In this document: positions 1 through 5,347 of the stretch, piece by piece | How the letters are laid out: each line of letters opens with the position of its first letter | Position numbering within the stretch: position 1 is the first letter of the stretch | From: Clostridiales bacterium | GTDB lineage: Bacteria > Bacillota_A > Clostridia > Oscillospirales > Oscillospiraceae | Length of the DNA stretch: 5,441 nt | Direction: 5' to 3' | Assembly (NCBI GenBank): GCA_019417795.1 | Contig: DXUR01000225.1 | Span: 1 to 5,441, forward strand | Notes under the pieces: generated by a model | Told to the model about the DNA's origin: nothing | The model's input: only the letters and a program-made list of their open reading frames with translations | Database searches by the model: none | Made by a program: the position numbers and the translations under genes

Positions 1-805
1 CCACTGCGGTGGGACGGATCAATTCGGCCAGCGCTTCGTCGGCGCCGTCTTTTTGTCCGTGGTGTCCCACTTTGAACAGGTCCGCCCGCAGGTCCGCGGG
101 ATCAATGCCGTCATAGCCCGTCACATTGGTGTCCCCCGGCAGCAAAATCCGGGTACCCCGGTAATTCAGCCGCAGAATGAGACTGTAGTTGTTCATGCGG
201 GCATCCAGCGCGTCCAACCGTTGGAGGAACGTACTGCAAACGTTTGCACTATTATACAACGCATTTATTTCGTCCGCAAGGGCCAACTGTTTTTTTGTAG
301 AGGGTGACAGGATCTGAACGGTCAAATCTGGCGCAATCACCAATTCCTGACCACTTTTCGGCGCAAGAATGGTTCCGCCGTGGTCCTCTACCAGAGCGCA
401 GAGGGTGCCGTAGTCATTCAGGGCCTGCATGAATTTGCTTTCAGAGAGGTTTCTCGCCACGGAGCCGTCCAGAGGCCGGAGGGATCGGTAAAGATCCGGC
501 GGCAGCGTTTGCCACAGCACCGCCGGGGGTGCGATCCGGGCTGCCCACAGGAGACCGCAGAGATGATCCTCATGGATGTGGGTGCTGACGGCCAGATCCA
601 GACGGCGGATCCCCCGTTTTTTCAGATATTCCTCAATGCGGACCCGACCGGAGGAGCGATCCGCGAATTCGCTGTCCTCAGCGCTGCCGCCGTCGATCAG
701 GGCGGTGAATACGCCGTCAGGCTTGGAGGAGTCCGGACATTCCAGTAAAATAGCCTCGCCGTAGCCCACATTTACAAAAGTAACTGTTAACTTCTTCTCT
801 TCCAT
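1..805 (-). CDS. ComEC/Rec2-like metallo-beta-lactamase-fold hydrolase (partial, C-terminus off window)
   Basis: This is the first 268 codons of a gene that runs off the left edge; it has no stop codon in the window. The N-terminus (residues 6-22, LTVTFVNVGYGEAILLE) resembles the opening strand and loop of ComEC/Rec2-type metallo-beta-lactamase hydrolases. The metal-binding motif THIHEDH lies at residues 75-81 (H76, H78, D80, H81). LPGDT at 222-226 supplies the bridging Asp225, and FKVGHHG at 244-250 supplies the later His. All metal ligands visible at this length are intact, so an active hydrolase is likely. No signal peptide or membrane segment is seen, so it is probably cytosolic. Residues about 85-160 form an insertion between the core motifs. 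ATG 805 follows the permease stop by six bases with no clear ribosome binding site, suggesting translational coupling. The substrate is unknown; a phosphodiester or lactone is possible. The fold is secure, the reaction is not. Confidence 0.88.
   Translation of the reverse strand, partial: MEEKKLTVTFVNVGYGEAILLECPDSSKPDGVFTALIDGGSAEDSEFADRSSGRVRIEEYLKKRGIRRLDLAVSTHIHEDHLCGLLWAARIAPPAVLWQTLPPDLYRSLRPLDGSVARNLSESKFMQALNDYGTLCALVEDHGGTILAPKSGQELVIAPDLTVQILSPSTKKQLALADEINALYNSANVCSTFLQRLDALDARMNNYSLILRLNYRGTRILLPGDTNVTGYDGIDPADLRADLFKVGHHGQKDGADEALAELIRPTAV
235..279 (-). promoter_or_regulatory. Putative internal promoter with LacI-type operator inside the hydrolase gene
   Basis: Read on the minus strand, TTGCGG (279-274) is followed after exactly 17 bases by a perfect TATAAT (256-251). 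Two bases later comes the perfect 14-base palindrome TGCAAACGTTTGCA (248-235), which would cover the expected transcription start. The palindrome has the CG-centred AAACGTTT core typical of LacI-family operators and shares this core with the operator before the transporter operon. It lies within codons for residues about 176-191 of the hydrolase. The -35 matches only at TTG. Any transcript would start inside the gene and head for genes beyond the left edge; it could also serve as a roadblock or auxiliary operator. This is inferred from sequence only. Confidence 0.45.
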
Positions 806-811
806 AAGCAC

Positions 812-1711
812 TTACGAAATCGCACGTTTGATGTACACACTGGAAAGCAGCAGGACCAGAACGGTCATCACGATGGCGCCCGCGCTGCCGAAGCCAAAGT
901 CCAGGGACTTGATGCCGTAGTTGTAGAGGTACTGGGTGATGGTGGAGGTGCTGTTGGCGGGACCGCCGCCGGTCAGCAGGTTCACCTTGTCGAACAGACG
1001 GAAGCTGTCGATGGTACGCAGCAGGGCGCACAGGGCCAGGCTGTTCTTGATGTTGGGAAGGGTCACATAAAAGAGGATCTTGAAGCGGTTTGCGCCGTCG
1101 ATCCGTGCAGCCTCGTACTGGCTCTGCGGCACGGATTGCAGGGCAGCGTACAGCAGTAGGAAGACAAAGGGAGCACTTTGCCACACGTCGATGAGCACTA
1201 ACATGCCAAAGGCGGTGTGGATATCGGAAAACCAGTTGTAGACCGGCAGGTGCAGAGCCTGCAAAACCTGGTTGACAATGCCGTAGTTAGGAGAGAGCAT
1301 CATGCGCCAGCTCAGAGCCACAGTGACGGTAGGCAGCAGATACGGCAGGAGCAGCAGGGTGCGCATGGTTTTCTGGCCCCGTTTCAGACTGTTGACAAAC
1401 AGCGCCATCACAAGACCGATGAACATCTCAAAGATCACAGCAAGAATAGTGAACTTGACGGTGTTGAGAATGGATTGCTGGAAATACGGGTCGCTCAGCA
1501 GCTTTGTATAGTTTTGAAGGGCGATAAAATGGGACCCTTTCTTCAGGCTGCGGAGAAGGTTGTAGTCGGTAAAGCTGTAAACCAGCGTAAAGAACAAAGG
1601 ATACGCCGTCATGATCAGCAGGATCACAACGGTAGGGGACAGCATTCCCAAACCAAACCGTTTGGTCTGGGCATCTGCGGAGCGGAGTTTGGTATTTACG
1701 TTTCTTTTCAT
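812..1711 (-). CDS. Sugar ABC transporter permease, MalF/UgpA-like (CUT1 family)
   Basis: This 299-residue integral membrane protein forms one half of the transport channel for the neighbouring binding protein. About six hydrophobic segments are visible, at roughly residues 22-45, 83-107, 117-138, 167-192, 221-240 (weak) and 273-293. The cytoplasmic EAA loop that docks the ATPase is at 200-219 (EAARIDG, then the LP at 218-219). LLTGGGPANST at 245-255 is a hallmark of MalF-type permeases. Length is normal for short CUT1 MalF homologues that lack the extra periplasmic domain of enteric MalF. ATG 1711 is supported by TGAGG at 1720-1724 with an eight-base spacing. The gene follows the binding-protein gene after 142 bases that contain a strong hairpin. 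It ends six bases before, and in the same frame as, the hydrolase start. Codons 14-22 contain an imperfect inverted repeat. The family is certain; the substrate is not. Confidence 0.95.
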   Translation of the reverse strand: MKRNVNTKLRSADAQTKRFGLGMLSPTVVILLIMTAYPLFFTLVYSFTDYNLLRSLKKGSHFIALQNYTKLLSDPYFQQSILNTVKFTILAVIFEMFIGLVMALFVNSLKRGQKTMRTLLLLPYLLPTVTVALSWRMMLSPNYGIVNQVLQALHLPVYNWFSDIHTAFGMLVLIDVWQSAPFVFLLLYAALQSVPQSQYEAARIDGANRFKILFYVTLPNIKNSLALCALLRTIDSFRLFDKVNLLTGGGPANSTSTITQYLYNYGIKSLDFGFGSAGAIVMTVLVLLLSSVYIKRAIS

Positions 1712-1786
1712 GACAGCGGCCTCACATTTCAGAAGCGTTACGGATCGTAATCATTAAAAGGAATGGGGGAAACATTCTTTTTTGTT

Positions 1787-1815
1787 GTGCGGCCGGGCTT
1801 TTCGCCCGGCCGCAC
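1787..1815 (-). other. Strong intercistronic GC-rich hairpin between binding-protein and permease genes
   Basis: A perfect 12-base inverted repeat (1787-1798 with 1804-1815) encloses a five-base loop that reads GAAAA in the transcript. Ten of the twelve stem pairs are G-C. It starts 38 bases after the binding-protein stop codon. In the direction of transcription it is followed by AACAAAAAAG, not by a run of T, so it does not look like an intrinsic terminator. It more likely protects the 3' end of the upstream message after processing, so that more binding protein than permease is made, as known for malE-malF intergenic hairpins. The structure is seen directly; the role is inferred. Confidence 0.75.
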
Positions 1816-1821
1816 GTTTCA

Positions 1822-1857
1822 TTACATGCAAAATGGGGATGTAAGCGGAATGCTTAC
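1822..1857 (-). repeat. Two overlapping short inverted repeats at the 3' end of the binding-protein gene
   Basis: GTAAGC (1841-1846) and GCTTAC (1852-1857) form a six-base stem with a five-base loop that includes the stop codon TAA (1856-1854). A second pair, TTACAT (1822-1827) and ATGTAA (1839-1844), shares bases with the first, so only one can form at a time. Both are weak compared with the GC-rich hairpin just downstream. They may contribute to 3'-end structure, or reflect an operator-like element, since ATGTAAGCG also appears twice upstream of the repressor gene. Confidence 0.35.
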
Positions 1858-3110
1858 TTCATCAGAGCTTCCAGCTGAGACTGGGCATCGGCCAGGCCCT
1901 GATCGACCGTCTTGACGCCGTTGACGATGTTGTCCATCTCAGCGCCCAGGATGGTGTAGAACTGAGTCCACTCAGCAATCACGGGACGATACATACCGCC
2001 TTCCAGAGCCTTGCAGACGACCTCATACTGAGGATAGGTCTTGAGGATCTCGGCATCCTGCAGGCTGGAGTAACGGCAGGGCACACCGCCGGAGGGAACG
2101 GTGGACTTCTGGACATCCTTGTCCATCAGGTAGCTCAGCAGCTCGGTGGCCAGTTCCTTGTTCTGGCTGTTGCTGGGGATACCGATGGTCCAAACGCCGT
2201 AGACGTTGGCGTTGTGGGTCTCGCCGCCCTTGGCGACAGCACCGGTGATGGCGCAGTAATCAGCAGCGGTATCAGCAGTGGGAGTGTACCAGCCGGGCCA
2301 GCCCACACCCATGGTGCCGGCGCCGGTATCGCAGGAAGCGATCAGGTCATCCTTGACCTGGGCGGAACCGGTAGCGATGAGCTTCAGATAGAAGTTCATA
2401 GCATCTTTAAACTCGGGAGTGTTGACGGTGGGCTGATTGTTGCTGTCGATGACCCAGCCGCCGTAGGACAGCAGGATGGGCAGGAAGTCGACGACCAGGT
2501 TGTTCTGGCTGTCGCCACGATAGATGAAGCCCAGCTTGCCGTCAGCCTTGGCCTTTTCGCAGATCGCCAGCATATCCTCCAGAGACAGGATGGTGTCACC
2601 GGTGTAACCGGCGGCTTCCACGTTGGCCTTGTTGTACAGCAGGACGGTCACGTTGCCGTAGTAGGGAGCCAGATACAGGTCATCGCCCACATAGCAGATG
2701 GCGGTGGTAGCGGGGATCACGTCCTCATCCAGAGAGTAGCCCAGCTCGGTGAGGTTGGCCAGGACGCCGTTCTCGGTGAACTCTGCCATCCAGGAACCGT
2801 CCACCATGCACAGGTCATAGGAGCCCTTGTCATTGATGGCGTCCAGAGCGATGCCGGAGTACAGGTCGCCCTCAGAGAGCTCCTGCACCTCGCAGACAAC
2901 ATTGTGCTCAGCCTCGAAAGCGGGCAGGCACTCCTTGATCACGTCGGCATAGGTGCCGCCGCGCAGGATCAGGGACAGCTTGGTGGGTTCTGCGGAGGTA
3001 TTATCAGCGGGAGTATTGCTGTCAGAGGGAGTCTCGGTCTTACCGCCGCCGCAGGCGGCCAGAGACAGGGCCATAGCCAGCGCCAGGATCAGGGACAACG
3101 CTTTTTTCAT
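1854..3110 (-). CDS. Sugar-type ABC transporter substrate-binding lipoprotein (SBP_bac_1 / CUT1 type)
   Basis: This 418-residue extracellular lipoprotein captures the ligand and delivers it to the two permeases. It has a lipoprotein signal peptide: KK at 2-3, a hydrophobic stretch at 4-16, and lipobox LAAC with Cys20 as the lipidated residue. A flexible Gly/Ser/Thr/Asp linker follows (about 21-43), then the two-lobed binding fold (about 44-418). Family features include a YDLCMVDGSWMAEF stretch at 98-111, APYYGNVTVLLYNK at 148-161 and, near the C-terminus, GGMYRPVIAEWTQF at 371-384. These fit CUT1-type carbohydrate-binding proteins. ATG 3110 has an excellent AGGAGGA at 3118-3124, spaced seven bases. 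The gene lies 41 bases after the MalG-like permease gene, and the codon choice looks biased, consistent with high expression. Nine cysteines remain in the mature part besides Cys20, which is many for this family. The ligand cannot be assigned. Confidence 0.94.
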   Translation of the reverse strand: MKKALSLILALAMALSLAACGGGKTETPSDSNTPADNTSAEPTKLSLILRGGTYADVIKECLPAFEAEHNVVCEVQELSEGDLYSGIALDAINDKGSYDLCMVDGSWMAEFTENGVLANLTELGYSLDEDVIPATTAICYVGDDLYLAPYYGNVTVLLYNKANVEAAGYTGDTILSLEDMLAICEKAKADGKLGFIYRGDSQNNLVVDFLPILLSYGGWVIDSNNQPTVNTPEFKDAMNFYLKLIATGSAQVKDDLIASCDTGAGTMGVGWPGWYTPTADTAADYCAITGAVAKGGETHNANVYGVWTIGIPSNSQNKELATELLSYLMDKDVQKSTVPSGGVPCRYSSLQDAEILKTYPQYEVVCKALEGGMYRPVIAEWTQFYTILGAEMDNIVNGVKTVDQGLADAQSQLEALMK

Positions 3111-3151
3111 CTTGTTTTCCTCCTAATCTGAAATTGTTGGATTTTATTTTG

Positions 3152-3991
3152 TTACTCTTTGACAGCACCGCTTGAAAGTCCGGAGATCAAGTAGTTCTGC
3201 GCAAAGATCACAAACAGGGTAATGGGGATGACGGAGACCACGCCGCCTGCGGCCACCAGGCCGAAGTTGGTGAGGTTATCCTCCGTGTTCAGCAGGGCCA
3301 GCGCCAGAGGAACGGTGTTGTTGACGGCGGTCCGGGTAAAAATGACGGTGTAGGTGTACTCGTTCCAGGCATACATGAAGGAGAGCATGGCCACTGCCGC
3401 GATGCCGGGGGCCACCAGCGGCAGCACGATCCGGCAGAACAGCTGCCACTCGGTCGCGCCGTCCACCTTGGCACTTTCCTCCACCTCTTCCGGCAGATCC
3501 TGGAAGAAGCTGATCAGGAACCAGATGATCAGCGGCACGTTGATCAGCACGCAGGCCAGCAGTACCGGCAGCTTGGTGTTCAGAATACCGAGCTTATTGA
3601 ACATGATGTACAGCGGGATGGTGAAGGCCACCGGCGGCAGCACGCGCACCAGCAGGACCCAGTATGTCATGGGCTTTTTCAGGCCAAACCGGAACCGGCG
3701 GCGGGCGATGATATAGGCCGCACAGATACCGACAACCAGCGAGACAAACAGAGAACCGAACGTAGTCTGCAAGCTGTTGATGATGGCGGTGCCGAAATTC
3801 TTGGCCGAAAACAGCTCCGCGAAATGGATGCCTGTCAGACTTTGAGGAATCAAAGCGATATGTCCCCTCATTTCATCCGTAGGCCGGATCGCCATTGCCA
3901 CCAGCCAGTAGATGGGAAACAGCGAGACCATCAGAAAAAACAGACAGCCTATGGCCTTTCCAACCGTTCCAATTCTCTTTTTCCGTTTCAC
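3152..3991 (-). CDS. Sugar ABC transporter permease, MalG/UgpE-like (CUT1 family), GTG start
   Basis: This 279-residue membrane protein is the second half of the transport channel. Hydrophobic segments are visible at about residues 11-35, 70-96, 108-131, 142-163, 193-208 and 243-268. The ATPase-docking EAA loop is at 172-191 (ESAKVDG, with LP at 190-191). YAWNEY at 207-212 and the C-terminal LISGLSSGAVKE (268-279) are characteristic of MalG-type permeases. Length is normal. The start is GTG at 3991, supported by AAGGAGG at 3999-4005 with a seven-base spacing and by the expected basic N-terminus MKRKKR. It is the first gene of the transporter operon, downstream of a promoter with an operator-like palindrome. 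Being separated from the MalF-like gene by the binding-protein gene is unusual. The family is certain; the substrate is unknown. Confidence 0.95.
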   Translation of the reverse strand: MKRKKRIGTVGKAIGCLFFLMVSLFPIYWLVAMAIRPTDEMRGHIALIPQSLTGIHFAELFSAKNFGTAIINSLQTTFGSLFVSLVVGICAAYIIARRRFRFGLKKPMTYWVLLVRVLPPVAFTIPLYIMFNKLGILNTKLPVLLACVLINVPLIIWFLISFFQDLPEEVEESAKVDGATEWQLFCRIVLPLVAPGIAAVAMLSFMYAWNEYTYTVIFTRTAVNNTVPLALALLNTEDNLTNFGLVAAGGVVSVIPITLFVIFAQNYLISGLSSGAVKE

Positions 3992-3998
3992 AAGAACG

Positions 3999-4005
3999 CC
4001 TCCTT
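3999..4005 (-). promoter_or_regulatory. Ribosome binding site of the MalG-like permease gene
   Basis: AAGGAGG on the minus strand is a near-perfect Shine-Dalgarno sequence, seven bases before the GTG at 3991. No in-frame ATG lies at this spacing, so it decides for the GTG start. Confidence 0.85.
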
Positions 4006-4011
4006 ATTGAG

Positions 4012-4027
4012 TGAAAAACGTTTTCCA
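4012..4027 (-). promoter_or_regulatory. LacI-type operator of the transporter operon
   Basis: TGGAAAACGTTTTTCA is a 16-base palindrome with a single mismatched pair of positions, centred on CG as in most LacI-family operators. It begins six bases after the presumed -10 element and covers the expected transcription start, ideal for repression. It lies 68 bases downstream of the LacI-family gene, the obvious candidate to bind it. Its AAACGTTT core recurs in the palindrome inside the hydrolase gene. Binding is inferred. Confidence 0.7.
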
Positions 4028-4033
4028 CCGAAG

Positions 4034-4062
4034 AGTATACATTTTATATAGTGCTGAAACAA
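4034..4062 (-). promoter_or_regulatory. Probable sigma-A promoter of the transporter operon
   Basis: On the minus strand TTGTTT (4062-4057) and TATACT (4039-4034) are separated by 17 bases. The -10 matches the consensus at five of six positions; the -35 matches only at TTG. The predicted start falls on the operator-like palindrome immediately downstream. No convincing terminator separates this site from the repressor gene, so the operon may also receive some read-through from it. Confidence 0.55.
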
Positions 4063-4095
4063 TCAAACCCAGGTGAAGCCTGTGTAAAATTTCTG

Positions 4096-5091
4096 TCAGA
4101 TCGCGGCGCGGGAGGATGCCCGGATCTTGAGATTCACCGGCACCACCGTCAGCCGGGGAACATCCTGCGCACCGTCCAGCAATGCAGCCATGTGCTCCAT
4201 GCACAGCTCGCCCATCCGTCGGCAATCCACATGGATGGAGCTGAGCTCCGGCTCCATCATGGGGCAGACGGAGGAATCGTCGAAGCCCACCACCGCCAGA
4301 TCCTCCGGCAGGCGGAGCCCCAAACGCCGGGCGGCTTTCATGACGCCGGCGGCCAACACATCGTTAAAGGCGAATACGGCGGAGGGCCGATCCGGGCGGC
4401 TCAGCAGACGGAGGGCCGCCTCTGTGGCGCTTTGGATATCCCGGTCGCACATCAACGCGCCGGATTCATCCACCGAAAGGCCGTTTTCCCGCATAACGGA
4501 GAGAAACGCATTGTAACGGGCACTGGTGACATAAGGGGAGAAGCGGCCCATCAGCATGGCGATTCGCTGATGTCCGGCAGAGATCAGATGGCTGACTACC
4601 TGACGCACACCGCCGGCTTCATCCGCCACAATGCAGGGCAGATCGAAGCCCGCCGCCCGGTTGTTTACCAGGACCACGGGGATGTTCTGCCGCTGAAATT
4701 CGGAAATCAGGTCGGCCTGGGCATTGCCTGCCAGGATGACACCCTCGATCTGCTTGCTCTGGGCCGTGCGGGTCCATTCCTCCGCTGTGGAAATCAGAAG
4801 CTGGTAGTTGGTGCCGTTGGCGCGGCGCATGACGCCCTCGCAGATGCTGGCGTAGAACTCATCCAGAATGGTCGCGCCCTCTTTACAGATCAGAAACGCG
4901 ATCTTGTCGGTCTGCTGCCGGGCCATGGCCCGGGCAATGGCGCTGGGTTGGTAGTGCAGCGCCTCCGCCGCGGCGTAAACCCGGCGGCGGGTGGATTCCC
5001 GCACCCGGTCCGGCGTCGTAAAGGTCCGGGAGACCGTGGCGGTGGAGACGCCGGACAGGCGGGATACATCATAAATCGTTGGGGTATCCAT
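4096..5091 (-). CDS. LacI-family transcriptional repressor
   Basis: This 331-residue regulator is predicted to repress the adjacent transporter operon until its inducer, probably the transported compound or a derivative, binds. The N-terminal helix-turn-helix is canonical (TIYDVSRLSGVSTATVSRTF, residues 5-24), followed by the hinge region (about 47-60, YQPSAIARAMARQQ). The periplasmic-binding-protein-like effector domain starts near residue 63 (KIAFLI) and shows the typical AFNDVLAAGVMKAARRLGLRLP (241-262) and VVGFDDS (267-273). Length is normal. ATG 5091 is chosen because of AAAGGAGA at 5101-5108; the frame stays open to an ATG at 5139, but this would lie upstream of the predicted transcription start and add 16 residues before the conserved domain. 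The hinge position usually held by Leu is Met56. The gene has its own promoter and a cre/LacI-type palindrome in its leader, suggesting autoregulation or catabolite control. Confidence 0.94.
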   Translation of the reverse strand: MDTPTIYDVSRLSGVSTATVSRTFTTPDRVRESTRRRVYAAAEALHYQPSAIARAMARQQTDKIAFLICKEGATILDEFYASICEGVMRRANGTNYQLLISTAEEWTRTAQSKQIEGVILAGNAQADLISEFQRQNIPVVLVNNRAAGFDLPCIVADEAGGVRQVVSHLISAGHQRIAMLMGRFSPYVTSARYNAFLSVMRENGLSVDESGALMCDRDIQSATEAALRLLSRPDRPSAVFAFNDVLAAGVMKAARRLGLRLPEDLAVVGFDDSSVCPMMEPELSSIHVDCRRMGELCMEHMAALLDGAQDVPRLTVVPVNLKIRASSRAAI

Positions 5092-5100
5092 AAAACCGGA

Positions 5101-5108
5101 TCTCCTTT
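5101..5108 (-). promoter_or_regulatory. Ribosome binding site that fixes the repressor start
   Basis: AAAGGAGA on the minus strand lies nine bases before ATG 5091. It selects this start over the in-frame ATG at 5139, which has no comparable site in front of it. Confidence 0.85.
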
Positions 5109-5112
5109 CCAG

Positions 5113-5130
5113 TGTAAGAAAGCGCTTACA
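5113..5130 (-). promoter_or_regulatory. cre-like / LacI-type operator in the repressor leader
   Basis: TGTAAGCGCTTTCTTACA contains the palindromic core AAGCGCTT and ends in TGTAAG/CTTACA arms. Its first 14 bases (5130-5117) fit the CcpA cre consensus TGWAARCGYTWWCW at every position. It directly follows the presumed -10 element of the repressor gene. It could therefore be a CcpA site, a self-binding site of the LacI-family protein, or both. Its arm spacing differs from the AAACGTTT-type site before the transporter operon. Confidence 0.65.
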
Positions 5131-5158
5131 TTCATGCACAATAAAAATAAAGCGTCAA
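5130..5158 (-). promoter_or_regulatory. Probable promoter of the LacI-family repressor gene
   Basis: TTGACG (5158-5153, five of six matches) lies 17 bases before ATGAAT (5135-5130, three of six), which is preceded by TGC, an extended -10 motif (5138-5136). Transcription would start near 5123, within the cre-like palindrome, giving a leader of about 32 bases. The weak -10 is partly offset by the good -35 and the TGn extension. Confidence 0.5.
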
Positions 5159-5347
5159 GTGCCGTGATTTGTGAATATGATATCATGGCAAAATTTGGAT
5201 TGCAATAGAAAATCGCCGTTTTCTACAGATATCAAAAACAACATCTTTCTGCATTGTACAATATTTACAAATTCGGGCATTTTTCTCTGAATGCAGCGCT
5301 CCTTGCGTCACCGGTTCTATTCGATAATTCACAAAGCCGCCTATGTA

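Noticed and set aside
1712..1786. Separate promoter for the MalF-like permease gene
   Set aside because: The best candidate, TTTCCC with TACGAT at 17 bases, matches poorly at both boxes, so I do not call it.
1787..1815. GC-rich hairpin as an intrinsic terminator
   Set aside because: No run of T follows it in the direction of transcription; A-rich sequence follows instead. On the plus strand the T-run lies on the wrong side.
2214..3131. Open frame of 305 codons on the plus strand
   Set aside because: It is the mirror of the binding-protein gene, shows only low-complexity Gly/Val/Asp/Gln composition and has no ribosome binding site.
4028..4095. Terminator between the repressor and the transporter operon
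   Set aside because: No GC-rich hairpin with a T-run is visible after the repressor stop codon.
5089..5139. Longer repressor start at ATG 5139
   Set aside because: It precedes the predicted transcription start and overlaps the promoter and operator; the strong ribosome binding site and the conserved N-terminus fit ATG 5091.
4051..5208. Long open frame of 385 codons on the plus strand
   Set aside because: It lies opposite the LacI-family gene, whose domains are unmistakable. The translation has no recognisable family and is rich in residues expected from antisense of GC-rich codons.
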